A DNA stretch of 64,000 nt from a candidate division FCPU426 bacterium (lineage in GTDB: Bacteria; Oederibacteriota; JAAXVQ01; JAUVAV01). The notes below the pieces were generated by a model. It made no database searches and was not told where the DNA came from. It saw only the letters and a list, made by a program, of their open reading frames with translations. Shown piece by piece: positions 34,413-43,213 of this stretch; the stretch's first letter is position 1, and every line of letters begins with the position of its first letter. The DNA lies in the NCBI GenBank assembly GCA_030591525.1, contig JAUVAV010000005.1, forward strand, positions 1 to 64,000, given 5' to 3'. Position numbers and translations under genes: made by a program.

Positions 34413-34958
34413 ATGGCAATATTGCAAATTCGTACCTGGGGAGATCCGGTGTTAAAAACCCGGGCCCGGGAAATAACCGAGGTTGACAATAATCTGCGCC
34501 GCCTGGGCCGGGATATGTTGGACACCATGCATGCCAAGGGCGGAATCGGCCTGGCGGCCAATCAGATAGGCGTAGCCGAGCGGATTTTTATAGTAGAGAT
34601 ACCTTCTTCGACGGGGCTAACAGTTACATATACCCTGGTAAATCCCATTATTACCTCCCGCAGCCATCGCCTGGAAAAAGAAGAGGAAGGATGCCTTTCT
34701 TTTCCAGGCATCTTCGGGAAGGTGGAACGTTCGGCCGAGGTGGAGATCCAGGGACTTGATCTGGAAGGAAACAAAAACATCTTTAAAGGAACGGGACTTT
34801 TAGCCCGGGCTTTTCAGCATGAATTGGATCATCTTGACGGGATCGTATTTATTGAGCGCATGCCTATGGTTCAACGCGTGATGCTGAACCGGCAATTGCG
34901 GGATATGGCCAAGCATACCCGGGCCGTTCTGGCGGGTCGCGGACCGTCTGAAATGTAG
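34413..34958 (+). CDS. def: Peptide deformylase
   Basis: The 181-residue enzyme removes the N-formyl group from nascent proteins. All three motifs are present: GIGLAANQIG at about residue 47, EEGCLSFPGI at about 90-99 (metal Cys), and QHELDHLDG at about 133 (HExxH). Metal is bound by the Cys and two His. It is adjacent to fmt (14-bp gap), so formylation and deformylation are expressed together. Confidence 0.96.
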   Translation: MAILQIRTWGDPVLKTRAREITEVDNNLRRLGRDMLDTMHAKGGIGLAANQIGVAERIFIVEIPSSTGLTVTYTLVNPIITSRSHRLEKEEEGCLSFPGIFGKVERSAEVEIQGLDLEGNKNIFKGTGLLARAFQHELDHLDGIVFIERMPMVQRVMLNRQLRDMAKHTRAVLAGRGPSEM

Positions 34959-34972
34959 GTTGAAGAGACGAA

Positions 34973-35938
34973 ATGAAGCGTCCGAGCTTGATTTTTATCG
35001 GTACTCCGGATTTTGGAGTTTCGACTTTACGCGAGTTGGCGGCCAGAGGATTTCCAGTAGCTGCGGTGATCACGCGTCCGGACAAACCCCGCGACCGGGG
35101 ACAGCGTGAAGCTGTTACCCCGGTTAAGCAGGCGGCCTTGGAATTAGGGTTTCCCGTACTTCAACCCGAGGATATAAATACGCCGGATTTTTTAAAACAA
35201 CTCGCGGCTTATCAGCCGGATGTGCTGGTTGTGGTTGCTTTTGGACAGATTTTAAAATGCGAGGTTTTGGATAAACCGCTGTTGGGTTGCGTTAATCTAC
35301 ATGCGTCTTTGCTGCCTAAATACCGGGGAGCAGCGCCTATCCAGTGGGCCATAGCGCGAGGAGAAAAAGAGACCGGCGTGACTGTGCAGAGAATGGCCGC
35401 CCAAGTGGACTGCGGCGATATCCTGGTGCAGCAGCAGTTGATGATAGGAGCGGAAGAGACGGCGCCGGAATTGTATGCGCGCTTGGCAACGCTGGGCGGG
35501 CCGGCCATGGCCGAGGCTCTGGAAAATCTGGCTGCCTCCGGGGGCAAAGGCGGAAGGGCTCAGGATGAATCCCAGGCTACTTATGCGCCGCGCTTGACCC
35601 GGGAAGACGGCAGGATTGATTGGACGCTTACGGCCGGAGAGATATATAACCGTATCCGGGCCTTTAACCCTTGGCCGGGAACTTATACTGGGGTCCGCGG
35701 GAAGCGGCTCAAAGTTCTTTCCGCCGAGCTCACGCAGGAGAGAGTATCCCGGGAAACGACGCCGGGAAGCATAATCCGGACCGGAGTTTCCGAGGGCTGG
35801 CTGGTTGCGGCCGGAGAGGGAACCACGTTGATCATTAGGCGTGTCCAATGCGAGAACTCCAGGGGTATGACAGCCCAGGCTTTTACTTGCGGTCATCGCA
35901 TAGGGACTAAAGACGTGTTGGGAGAAAAAGGGGGATGA
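34973..35938 (+). CDS. fmt: Methionyl-tRNA formyltransferase
   Basis: The 321-residue enzyme formylates initiator Met-tRNA with 10-formyl-THF. The N-terminal formyltransferase fold begins IFIGTPDFGVSTL, and the folate/catalytic motif SLLPKYRGAAPIQWAI lies at about residues 108-123. The C-terminal OB-like domain starts near 205 (ALTREDGRIDW-like segment, then AFNPWPGTYT). It follows def and precedes a response regulator by 3 bp. Confidence 0.95.
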   Translation: MKRPSLIFIGTPDFGVSTLRELAARGFPVAAVITRPDKPRDRGQREAVTPVKQAALELGFPVLQPEDINTPDFLKQLAAYQPDVLVVVAFGQILKCEVLDKPLLGCVNLHASLLPKYRGAAPIQWAIARGEKETGVTVQRMAAQVDCGDILVQQQLMIGAEETAPELYARLATLGGPAMAEALENLAASGGKGGRAQDESQATYAPRLTREDGRIDWTLTAGEIYNRIRAFNPWPGTYTGVRGKRLKVLSAELTQERVSRETTPGSIIRTGVSEGWLVAAGEGTTLIIRRVQCENSRGMTAQAFTCGHRIGTKDVLGEKGG

Positions 35939-35941
35939 AAA

Positions 35942-36343
35942 ATGAGAAATAAAAATATCCTGATTGTGGATGATGATGCCAGCATTCTGGAATTATTTCA
36001 CGATGTTTTAGAAGGCGAGGGTTTTAATGTGCAGATTTTTACGCGCGGGTGGGAAGCCCTGCAGGCCGTATCCCGAGAGCGTCCGGACCTGGTAATCCTG
36101 GATATCATGATGCCCCGGGTGAATGGCTTCGAGGTATGCCAAATTTTAAAAGAAAATCCCAAAACCCGTGACATTCCGGTGATTTTTTTAACCGCTTTAT
36201 CCCACCAGGAAGCGTTGCGGCGGGCGGCCGAAGGCGGGGCGGATGATTTTCTGGTAAAGCCTTGCACACCCGAAAGATTGGTCAAACATGTGAAACGTTA
36301 TTTAGAAAAAGAGACGGAAACGGAGGGTGAAACAGGATCATGA
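35942..36343 (+). CDS. Single-domain response regulator (receiver only)
   Basis: The 133-residue CheY-like receiver has acidic pocket VDDD at about 8-11, phospho-acceptor LDIMMPRVNG (Asp near 54), LTAL with the switch Thr and VKPC with the conserved Lys. There is no output domain; about ten Glu/Thr-rich residues end the chain. It is tightly packed between fmt (3 bp) and the nucleotidyltransferase-like gene (ATGA overlap). No cognate kinase gene is nearby, only a kinase remnant at 7.6 kb. Confidence 0.9.
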   Translation: MRNKNILIVDDDASILELFHDVLEGEGFNVQIFTRGWEALQAVSRERPDLVILDIMMPRVNGFEVCQILKENPKTRDIPVIFLTALSHQEALRRAAEGGADDFLVKPCTPERLVKHVKRYLEKETETEGETGS

Positions 36344-37053
36344 TGGAATTGAAAAAGATACTGGCCCAGGCACAACAGACCTTATCCCGGGCCGTAGGCG
36401 ACAACCTGGAGGCGTTGCTGGTTTATGGTTCCGCCGCCGTGGGAGATTATGATCCCAAGACCTCGGATTTAAACCTGCTGGCAATACTAAAAACCGTGGA
36501 TATGAAGACATTAGATCTGGTCCGTAAATTTATGAAATCCCTGGCCAAGTTCCGGGTAGCGGCGCCCCTGCTTATGACCCGGGAGCATATCCGGACCTCG
36601 ACCGATGTCTTTCCCATAGAATTTTTAGAGATTAAGGAAAAACATAGAATGCTTTTAGGAGAGGATCCTTTTGCGGAACTGGATATTAATACCCGGAATC
36701 TTCGCCATGAATGCGAACACGAACTAAAGGGACGACTGATACGGTTGCGTCAGAGTTATTTGGAAATCCGGGACCCGGGGCGGGATCTGAAGACCCTGCT
36801 GGTGTCCGCCCATAATGCGAATTTCCCGGCCTTTCGCACGGCCCTGCGACTTAAGCAGGTCTCTCCGCCGGTGAAGAAAGAAGCGGTAACAGCTGTCCTG
36901 GCCGATAACTTCGCCCTGGATCAGGAGCTTTTTATCAAGATGAAGCTGCTGCGTATGGGAGAGTTAAAACTGGCGCAGCCCGGATTGTGCAGTCTCATGG
37001 AGAAATATCTAATCGAGGTGGCAAAGCTTGCCCAAGCCGTGGATAGCCTGTAA
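36340..37053 (+). CDS. Nucleotidyltransferase-fold protein with altered catalytic motif
   Basis: The 237-residue protein has the Pol-beta-type signature LLVYGSAAVGDYDPKTSDLN at about residues 28-47 followed by LLAIL. The normal G-S-x(9-11)-D-x-D/E has Asn in the second position here (SDLN), so metal-dependent transfer may be weak or lost. The rest is helical (C-terminal ~100 residues), as in MNT/aminoglycoside-adenylyltransferase-like proteins. It overlaps the response regulator by ATGA, and its 3' end overlaps the TPM gene by 26 nt. Substrate unknown. Confidence 0.7.
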   Translation: MMELKKILAQAQQTLSRAVGDNLEALLVYGSAAVGDYDPKTSDLNLLAILKTVDMKTLDLVRKFMKSLAKFRVAAPLLMTREHIRTSTDVFPIEFLEIKEKHRMLLGEDPFAELDINTRNLRHECEHELKGRLIRLRQSYLEIRDPGRDLKTLLVSAHNANFPAFRTALRLKQVSPPVKKEAVTAVLADNFALDQELFIKMKLLRMGELKLAQPGLCSLMEKYLIEVAKLAQAVDSL

Positions 37054-37813
37054 ACGCTTAATTCTAGTACAACTGTTTTGGCTGGGTCTGACAGCCGGCG
37101 CGCTGGCCGCGGCCGCGCCGGCCGCCAAAGGACCCGAGGTGCCCAAGCCCCTGGGTTATGTGAATGATTATGCCCGGGTTTTGGACAGCCAGGCCGAAGC
37201 GCAGTTAAACGGGATTTGCGCGGCATTGGAAGAGTCCACCGGAGCCGAGATGGTTTTTCTCATTATGCCGAGCATCGCGCCTTACGATGATTTTACTTTC
37301 GGGATGGCGGTTTTTGATGCCTGGAAGATCGGAAAAAAAGGAAAAGATAACGGCCTGTTAATCATGCTGGCCTTGCAGGAGAGACGCATCCGGATTATTT
37401 CCGGATACGGCCTGGAAGCGATTTTACCGGACGGCAAGCTGGGCCGGTATCGTGATGAATATCTGGTCCCGTTTTTAAAACAGAATCGCATAGCCGAAGG
37501 TTTTGCCAATATCGGTTTAGTTATAGCCCGGGATATTGCCAAGGACGTGGGGGTCGAATTGAAAGGCGTGGCAGCTCAGAGCCCGCGCCGGGTCCGGCGC
37601 GCGCGCAATCCCTGGGTCGGATTGATAATGCTGGTCGTAATCTTAGGGATCAGTGTGCTGAGTTCGTTCGGAAGAAGAGGCCGGAGATATTACGGCGGCG
37701 GTTTCTATCCCGGCGGGGCTTTTTATCGCGGGGGCGGCGGCGGATTCGGCGGCGGTTTCTCAGGCTTTGGCGGCGGCTTTTCCGGGGGCGGAGGAGTGGG
37801 CGGAAGCTGGTAG
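37028..37813 (+). CDS. TPM domain (YgcG-type) membrane protein
   Basis: The 261-residue protein starts at TTG 37028, which is inside the upstream gene; no other start codon precedes the signal peptide (LILVQLFWLGLTAGALAAA). The TPM domain covers about 38-180 (GYVNDYARVLDSQAEAQLN; GLLIMLALQERRIRIISGYGLE). A membrane helix at ~197-215 and a Gly-rich tail ending GGGGVGGSW follow. TPM proteins are often paired with LemA, as here (gene at 38035). They are implicated in envelope maintenance, but the mechanism is unsettled. The long overlap suggests coupling to the nucleotidyltransferase-like gene. Confidence 0.85.
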   Translation: MPKPWIACKRLILVQLFWLGLTAGALAAAAPAAKGPEVPKPLGYVNDYARVLDSQAEAQLNGICAALEESTGAEMVFLIMPSIAPYDDFTFGMAVFDAWKIGKKGKDNGLLIMLALQERRIRIISGYGLEAILPDGKLGRYRDEYLVPFLKQNRIAEGFANIGLVIARDIAKDVGVELKGVAAQSPRRVRRARNPWVGLIMLVVILGISVLSSFGRRGRRYYGGGFYPGGAFYRGGGGGFGGGFSGFGGGFSGGGGVGGSW

Positions 37814-37868
37814 GTAATAAAGGGTGATATATTGATATCGTTCAAAAGTTATGGCATTGCCGGCAGTT

Positions 37869-37896
37869 GTAGGGGCGTTTAATTAAACGCCCCTGC
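37869..37896. repeat. 28-bp near-perfect palindrome (REP-like)
   Basis: GTAGGGGCGTTTAA is followed by TTAAACGCCCCTGC, with one mismatch at the outer end. It belongs to the same GTAGGGGC class as 7190-7217 and lies between the TPM and LemA genes. Confidence 0.65.
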
Positions 37897-38034
37897 GTCC
37901 CGTGGGAGGCATATCTAAGCTTTGGCGGTACTGTAAAAGGCATGACATATTTAATATTGCAATAAAGGCAATCGTTGTTTTATAGTTTCAAGCGGGAAGA
38001 CAAATATTATTTTCAGGAGGTCAGGGGAAAAGAG

Positions 38035-38628
38035 ATGGAAAAGACAGGGTTGGCAGTACTTACTATAGTGGGAATAGTTTTGCTTATTATCATACTGGTA
38101 GTGGTAGGAATGGTTTTTTATGTTATCGCGGGATACAACAGCCTGGTTAAAATGGATGTGTCCGTTAAAACCGCCTGGTCTCAGGTGGAGAACCAATTAC
38201 AACGGCGCAATGACCTGATCCCCAATTTGGTGAACTCAGTAAAGGGTTATGCGGCGCATGAAAAAGGGATTTTTGAGAACGTAGCCGAGGCCCGTTCCAA
38301 ATTGGCCGGAGCGCAAACCCGGGGGGATAAAATCAAGGCGGCCAACGAGGTTTCCGGTTTCCTGGGGCGTCTGCTGGCGATTGTAGAAAACTATCCCCAA
38401 CTAAAAGCGGACATGAACTTCCGTCAGATTATGGACGAATTGGCCGGAACCGAAAACCGCATTGCCGTGGAGCGTATGCGTTATAATGAGACCGTAAAAG
38501 TTTTCAACCAGAGCATACGGGTATTTCCTAAAAATATGATCGCCAATGCTTTTGGTTTTAAAACGGCCCAGCTTTTTGAGGCGGCCGAGGGAACTAAAGA
38601 GGTACCCAAGGTGGATTTCGTGAAATAA
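38035..38628 (+). CDS. lemA: LemA family protein
   Basis: The ~197-residue protein starts at ATG 38035 with AGGGGAAAAGAG upstream; the longer frame from 37975 has no site. An N-terminal membrane helix (LAVLTIVGIVLLIIILVVV) precedes a cytosolic or periplasmic four-helix bundle with the family motifs WSQVENQLQRRNDLIPNLV, ENVAEARSKLAGA and FNQSIRVFPKNMIANAFGF. It pairs with the TPM gene upstream. It ends seven bases before rnpB. Confidence 0.93.
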   Translation: MEKTGLAVLTIVGIVLLIIILVVVGMVFYVIAGYNSLVKMDVSVKTAWSQVENQLQRRNDLIPNLVNSVKGYAAHEKGIFENVAEARSKLAGAQTRGDKIKAANEVSGFLGRLLAIVENYPQLKADMNFRQIMDELAGTENRIAVERMRYNETVKVFNQSIRVFPKNMIANAFGFKTAQLFEAAEGTKEVPKVDFVK

Positions 38629-38634
38629 AACAGG

Positions 38635-39018
38635 AGGGGAGTAGTCAGGGCGGCCGCTCCGGAAGTATTTATCCGGGGAGGAAAGTCCGAGCTCCCAGGG
38701 CAGGGTGCTGGGTAACACCCAGTCGCGGCGACGCGAAGGAAAGTGCCACAGAAAATATACCGCCTTGTACTCTAGGGTACAGGGTAAGGGTGAAATGGCG
38801 AGGTAAGAGCTCACCGCGCTCCGGGTGACCGGAGCGGCAGGGCAAACCCCACCTGGAGCAAGACCTAATAGGAGGGACATGCCGGGAAACCGGCAAGAGC
38901 CGCGGCCCGCGGTTCCCTCGGGTTGGTCGCTAGAGGCCGGCCGTAAGGCCGGTCCCAGATAAATGGCCGCCATCCCCGGTTTCGGGGATACAGAACTCGG
39001 CTTACGGACTGCTCCCTC
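38635..39018 (+). ncRNA. rnpB: RNase P RNA (bacterial type A)
   Basis: The ends pair as P1 (GAGGGGAGTAGTC with GGACTGCTCCCTC). The universal core blocks are in place: GAGGAAAGTCCGAGCTCC near 38680, AAGTGCCACAGAAAATA near 38740, AGATAAATGGCCGCC near 38957 and ACAGAACTCGGCTTA near 38990. GGAGCGGCAGGGCAAACCCC and a long P12-like arm support type A architecture. It is the catalytic RNA for tRNA 5' maturation. It starts directly after lemA, so its promoter must be within or before that gene. Confidence 0.96.
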
Positions 39019-39023
39019 AAACT

Positions 39024-39104
39024 AGGGGACATGGTTAACTATTTAACTATATTGTCAAAGTAGTAATGTTTTTTAATATAGTTAAATAGTTAACCATGTC
39101 CCCT
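39024..39104. repeat. Long REP-like hairpin with perfect 30-bp arms
   Basis: AGGGGACATGGTTAACTATT... at 39024-39053 is exactly inverted at 39075-39104, separated by 21 nt. It begins six bases after rnpB and could serve as its terminator. The GGGGACA head is shared with hairpins at 40157 and 51140. Confidence 0.85.
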
Positions 39105-39143
39105 ATATTTATACGGGTCGCTGAAATATTGGAGGATAATCAA

Positions 39144-40157
39144 ATGATTATTATAATGAAACCGAATGTTTCCCGGCAAGAAATCAAGGCCATGATAGAG
39201 CGGATAAAAAAGATGAAACTGGAACCCCATCTACTAAGAGGTACGGAGAGGAATGTTATTGCCGTAGTCGGCGATGAACGAAACCTGCAGCGCCAGCCTT
39301 TGGAAATTATGCCCGGCGTAGAGAGCGTGGTGGCCGTATTAAAGCCTTATAAATTGGCCAGCCGGGAGAGCAAACGCGAACGGACCGTAGTGAAGGCCGG
39401 TTCTCTTTCCATAGGCGGAGAGAAACTCGCAATTATTGCCGGACCGTGTACTGTGGAAAATCGCTCCATGCTGCTGCATACCGCCAAGGCGATCAAGCGG
39501 CTGGGTGCCGGAGGAATGCGCGGCGGGGCGTTCAAGCCGCGTACCAGCCCTTATGCTTTTCAAGGGTTGAAGAACCAGGGGCTTAAAATATTGGCCGAGG
39601 CCCGTCGCCAGAGCGGACTTCCGATCATAACCGAGGTGCTGGATCCGCGCGATGTTTCTGTCGTGGCCCGCTCGGCCGACATCCTGCAAATCGGCACCCG
39701 AAACATGCAAAACTATGAGCTCTTGAAAGCCGTGGGTCAACAGCGCAAGCCTATACTGCTCAAGCGGGGAATGGCCGCCGGCATAGATGAGCTGCTAATG
39801 TCAGCCGAGTATATCATGGCCCAGGGCAATTACCAGGTTATCCTGTGCGAACGCGGGATCCGCACCTTTAATGATTACAGCCGGAATACCCTGGATTTAA
39901 CCGTTATTCCGGCGCTTAAGGAAAGAACCCATTTGCCCGTGATAGTCGATCCCTCGCATGGGACCGGCAAGCGTGATTACGTGATTCCCATGTCCCGGGC
40001 GGCCGTGGCGGCCGGCGCGGACGGTCTGCTGCTGGAAGTCCATCCCCATCCGGAACGCGCCATGATAGACGGTCAACAGTCGCTTTCTTTTGAAGAGTTC
40101 GGGGAACTGATGGATGACTTGAAAAAGCTGGCGCCCATCGTGGGGAGAAACATGTAG
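39144..40157 (+). CDS. aroF: 3-deoxy-7-phosphoheptulonate (DAHP) synthase
   Basis: The 337-residue enzyme condenses PEP and erythrose-4-phosphate, the first shikimate step. I use ATG 39144 with GGAGGATAATCAA upstream; the ATG at 39096 lies inside the hairpin arm. A ferredoxin-like regulatory domain (residues ~1-70, [19 protein letters not shown]) is followed by the type I-beta barrel: [60 protein letters not shown]. The final TAG is the first base pair of a REP hairpin. A second copy of its last ~46 codons lies at 50995-51137. Confidence 0.95.
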   Translation: MIIIMKPNVSRQEIKAMIERIKKMKLEPHLLRGTERNVIAVVGDERNLQRQPLEIMPGVESVVAVLKPYKLASRESKRERTVVKAGSLSIGGEKLAIIAGPCTVENRSMLLHTAKAIKRLGAGGMRGGAFKPRTSPYAFQGLKNQGLKILAEARRQSGLPIITEVLDPRDVSVVARSADILQIGTRNMQNYELLKAVGQQRKPILLKRGMAAGIDELLMSAEYIMAQGNYQVILCERGIRTFNDYSRNTLDLTVIPALKERTHLPVIVDPSHGTGKRDYVIPMSRAAVAAGADGLLLEVHPHPERAMIDGQQSLSFEEFGELMDDLKKLAPIVGRNM

Positions 40158-40221
40158 TTCTGGGGACACCATACTTAATTCGATTTACAGAAGGTAAAAT
40201 TAAGTATGGTGTCCCCAGAAC
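40157..40221. repeat. REP-like hairpin with perfect 24-bp arms
   Basis: GTTCTGGGGACACCATAC... at 40157-40180 is exactly inverted at 40198-40221. The arm begins with the last base of the aroF stop codon. It may terminate aroF transcription. It shares a GGGGACA head with other hairpins here. Confidence 0.85.
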
Positions 40222-40338
40222 GGTCAAATAAATCTGTTAGGAGACGAACAGGGGGGAAAAGGCAATCAACGTCTTTGCCGGCCTGCCATGGGTGCTTACA
40301 ATCCGGTCGGTTTGTGACTGCCTGACGTGAAAATTTAA

Positions 40339-40560
40339 GAGGTTTTTTCATGTCTTCAAATTATAGCTTTGCTGGATGACAGCGAAATTGTAGAAAAGAT
40401 ACTTAAACATTTTAATCTCTGGATTGATTCTGTTCCGGATAGAACACGTGCCTCGCCAGAACCTGTTGCCCCAGATATTACATATGAACCGCTTTATGAT
40501 GATTTCCAACTCGATCCGGAAGATTTGGTAGCTGGGGATAGGAAAGAACTGTCTCCCTAA
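40339..40560 (+). pseudogene. C-terminal remnant of an IS91-like transposase
   Basis: Open from after the TAA at 40336-40338 to the TAA at 40558-40560. It reads IIALLDDSEIVEKILKHFNLW followed by an acidic tail. The pattern (I/L)xDPxVIxKILxHLGLW is the usual C-terminus of IS91-family Y2 transposases. No catalytic part remains, and no start codon with a binding site is seen. Confidence 0.6.
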
Positions 40561-40644
40561 CCCTGAAGAACCGTATGCGTTAATTGCGCTCGTACGGGTC
40601 TGTGGGGGCTTCAGGTGAGCAATCACCCGAGTCTACCCGGAGCA

Positions 40645-41145
40645 TTAAGCAGCTTTAAATTTCATGACACACTCGGTACCAATTTTAGCAAGTACATTTC
40701 TTTCTATTAGAACTAGCTTGACTTTTTCCGGAAGCATAAAAGTATTTATAATCTCTTCAACCATACCTGGAACAGGACATAAGGTACCTTCTAATTCTGC
40801 GGCCCCCACTCCTTTAGGACATAATTTACAAGTAGAGGATGTGATTTTCAATACCACGCATTCTTCTTCGGACACTATGTCATGCTTCAAAGCAATCGGT
40901 AACACCTGGTTCAACAATTTAAAAATATTTTTTATTTTCGCAATTAATGGATCACTTGATTTGAAAGAAGGCGTATGGTTTTCAGCCTTCATATATTCTG
41001 CAAGATATTTGCCTATTCTTCGGGAACCAATATTGACGGCTCCTTGATTAAGCAGTCGCAATTCATTTAAACCTGCTATGAAAGCAGCAAAAGCGACATT
41101 CCCAGCATCAAGTTGACGTTCCTTAATTTTATCTTTGAAACTCAT
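40645..41145 (-). CDS. V4R-like cysteine-containing protein (tentative)
   Basis: The 166-residue protein has a helical first half (AAFIAGLNELRLLNQGAVNIG) followed by a block resembling the end of V4R/4-vinyl-reductase domains: SSTCKLCPKG, then GTLCPVPGMVEEIIN and a final ERNVLAKIGTECVMKF. V4R domains bind small hydrophobic ligands or metals and often act as sensors. GAGGAG lies before the ATG. It follows a roadblock gene 54 bp upstream on the same strand, so the pair may be a sensor plus GTPase-regulator unit. The family call rests on motif resemblance only. Confidence 0.5.
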   Translation of the reverse strand: MSFKDKIKERQLDAGNVAFAAFIAGLNELRLLNQGAVNIGSRRIGKYLAEYMKAENHTPSFKSSDPLIAKIKNIFKLLNQVLPIALKHDIVSEEECVVLKITSSTCKLCPKGVGAAELEGTLCPVPGMVEEIINTFMLPEKVKLVLIERNVLAKIGTECVMKFKAA

Positions 41146-41199
41146 AATGAACTCCTCTCATTTATATTTTATATTTATTAAATAAAATAAAAATTGACG

Positions 41200-41565
41200 T
41201 TACATTTCAGTCAGTACTTTTATCAAACCTTTAATCGATTTTTTGGTTTCGATTCTTAATAGGCCTAAATTTGCTTCCGGTGAAGCTATTACTCCTAAAA
41301 TTGCCTCGCCAAAGTTAACAATGATAATAATTCCTTTACTGTATTCAAACATAGCCTGCCTTAATTCACCTTTATCTAAACGTGTTCCTACAACTTCGGC
41401 CGGACCAGTACTTCCAGCTAAAATCGCACCTATTTCTTCCACATCTCTTTTTACACTTTTTACAGCATTATGTATTATAAAACCCTCTTTTCCAACTAGA
41501 ATTGCACCAGTAACAGATTCTGAGTCAACCAAAGCATCCATAATTTCTTCTATAGAATTATTCAT
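41200..41565 (-). CDS. Roadblock/LC7 domain protein
   Basis: The ~121-residue protein starts at ATG 41565; the TTG three codons earlier abuts the AAGGAGGA box. It is a single roadblock fold: TGAILVGKEGFIIHN, then GAILAGSTGPAEVVG, ELRQAMFEYSKGIIIIVNF and a C-terminal helix KKSIKGLIKVL. It is expected to bind an MglA-like GTPase such as the one at 43946-44524, and is followed by the V4R-like gene. Confidence 0.85.
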   Translation of the reverse strand: MNNSIEEIMDALVDSESVTGAILVGKEGFIIHNAVKSVKRDVEEIGAILAGSTGPAEVVGTRLDKGELRQAMFEYSKGIIIIVNFGEAILGVIASPEANLGLLRIETKKSIKGLIKVLTEM

Positions 41566-41574
41566 CACATCCAA

Positions 41575-41958
41575 TCCTCCTTTTTAAAAATTTATTTAAA
41601 AAGCTGGATTCCCGCCTGTCCTGGATGGTTTAGTCCAGGGATAAGAGCATTCGGGAATGACAACCTAAAAAACCGACTAATTGCTCAGGCTCCCAGCGGA
41701 TGGGAAGCGAGACGAAATTTACCCCACGAAACGGCCACCAATTTTTTATACTATTTAAAGCATCGGTTTTTCTTTATAAAACTTTAGCAATCATTATATA
41801 ACATACACCAATTCATGATAAACATCAAGTGGAAAATTATACCGAAACCACCGCCCAACTTTGATTACCCTTAAACATCAACTATAACCGAGAATTTTCT
41901 TTCCCCTATAACCTCGGAGGCTTCTCTTTTTTTAGCTCTTTCTTTTTAGGAGTTGGGG
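41575..41958. other. 384-bp intergenic region with repeat remnants
   Basis: It contains a GGATTCCCGC...GCGGGAATGAC-type hairpin remnant (41610-41660, with the inner pair CCTGGA/TCCAGG) and a solo right end of the CTAG-type MITE (GACTAATTGCTCAGGCTCCCAG, ending 41695). The rest is AT-rich and shows no gene. Confidence 0.5.
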
Positions 41959-43113
41959 TTATATACCCCGCGTTTGTTGTCTAAGTAAAGTAGATACACC
42001 ATTCAAAACTTTTAAACTTGCTTCAGTATTCCCCCGGGAAAGCCAGATTTGAGATCGGGCTAACATTTTTGCAATGTCTGTGTTACCGGTATAGAGGTTT
42101 AAAAAAATATATTTAGTTATAATTCCTTCTAAATTATCAATCGGCTTTTTTCCTGCGGATATTTCTGTAATTAGTTGCTTGATTTTATTTTTATTAAATA
42201 CTTCAGTTGATAAATCGTTGTTATTCAGTTCTACAGTTGAGCTTGATTTGTCAAGTAGCGTAGAAACAATATTTTTATCACTATCCGTTTGCGACATAAT
42301 TTGAACAGCATCTCGGATTATTTTTTTATCTATATTTACTAAGCCGCGCTGTGAACTAATAGACATTGCTGTATGAGCTAATAAATTAATCCGCAGAGGT
42401 ACTCCGCGAGTTGCTTGATGTATAAGCGTTAAGGCATCGGGAGTGAATAGGGGACGTTCCTGACCAACGCGCGCTAATTGAAACGTGATATACTTAGAGG
42501 TCTCCTGGGAAGTCAGAGGCTTTAAAACGATACGTGCAGAAAGATATTTTAAAATTTCTTGAGATTCACTTGTTTTTTTAATATCTTCTGGAGAGCTCAT
42601 GAATATTGATGAAAATAGGTGCTGTTCTTTAATAAAAATATTTGCCGAAGCTCGCAAGCTTTCTAAAATATTTTTATGCTGAGCTAGAATAGAGTTGTCA
42701 AAAATCAAAACTATTTTTTTCCCTTTTTCTTTTAAGCTGGCCAATTTATTAATGAGATTTTCCCATGAGGAAAAAGTATGCTCCGGGGATATAATATTTG
42801 CAAGTAATTGGTGAAACCAATCGGGGCTTGGATTTACTGGTACCAGATTTATTCGTATAGAGATATAATCAGAAAAATTCTTTAGAGTATGATAAAGATA
42901 ATAACTTAGGGCGGTTTTTCCCAGCCCATCTTTTCCTGTCACTAAAATAAATGGGTTTTGCATATCTATAAAATGCCTGATAATTTGGATTTTCTTATAA
43001 AGATAGTCGGTAAGAAAATAAAAATCGGACGAATCTTGCTGCAAAGCAAAGTGAAAGGGGGACATTTCAAATTTGTAATAATTTCGATAAAAACCGCTAT
43101 TTTTGTAATACAA
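41959..43113 (-). CDS. ExeA-like AAA ATPase
   Basis: The 384-residue protein starts at TTG 43113 with GAGGT six bases upstream; ATG 43065 lacks a site. The N-terminus resembles the ExeA/GspA layout (FxxSPFHFALQQDSSDFYFL). Walker A GKDGLGKT lies at about residues 63-70 and Walker B-like KIVLIFDN at about 130. The arginine/sensor region reads LTSQETSKYITFQLARVG, then TRGVPLRINLLAHTAM, as in ExeA/TniB-type ATPases. A Thr/Ser-rich C-terminal extension of ~120 residues is unassigned. It is downstream of the MglA-DUF4388 genes on the same strand. Confidence 0.75.
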   Translation of the reverse strand: MYYKNSGFYRNYYKFEMSPFHFALQQDSSDFYFLTDYLYKKIQIIRHFIDMQNPFILVTGKDGLGKTALSYYLYHTLKNFSDYISIRINLVPVNPSPDWFHQLLANIISPEHTFSSWENLINKLASLKEKGKKIVLIFDNSILAQHKNILESLRASANIFIKEQHLFSSIFMSSPEDIKKTSESQEILKYLSARIVLKPLTSQETSKYITFQLARVGQERPLFTPDALTLIHQATRGVPLRINLLAHTAMSISSQRGLVNIDKKIIRDAVQIMSQTDSDKNIVSTLLDKSSSTVELNNNDLSTEVFNKNKIKQLITEISAGKKPIDNLEGIITKYIFLNLYTGNTDIAKMLARSQIWLSRGNTEASLKVLNGVSTLLRQQTRGI

Positions 43114-43213
43114 TTTTCTACCTCGAAATATATTTATAATTGAAAATGTGAAAATAATCCAATTATGCCCCTAACCCCGGAGTTTAAAAACAAGGGGATG
43201 TTTATTTAAATAA

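Noticed and set aside
39096-39143. ATG at 39096 as aroF start
   Set aside because: It is inside the right arm of a REP-like hairpin and has no ribosome binding site, whereas ATG 39144 has GGAGGATAA.
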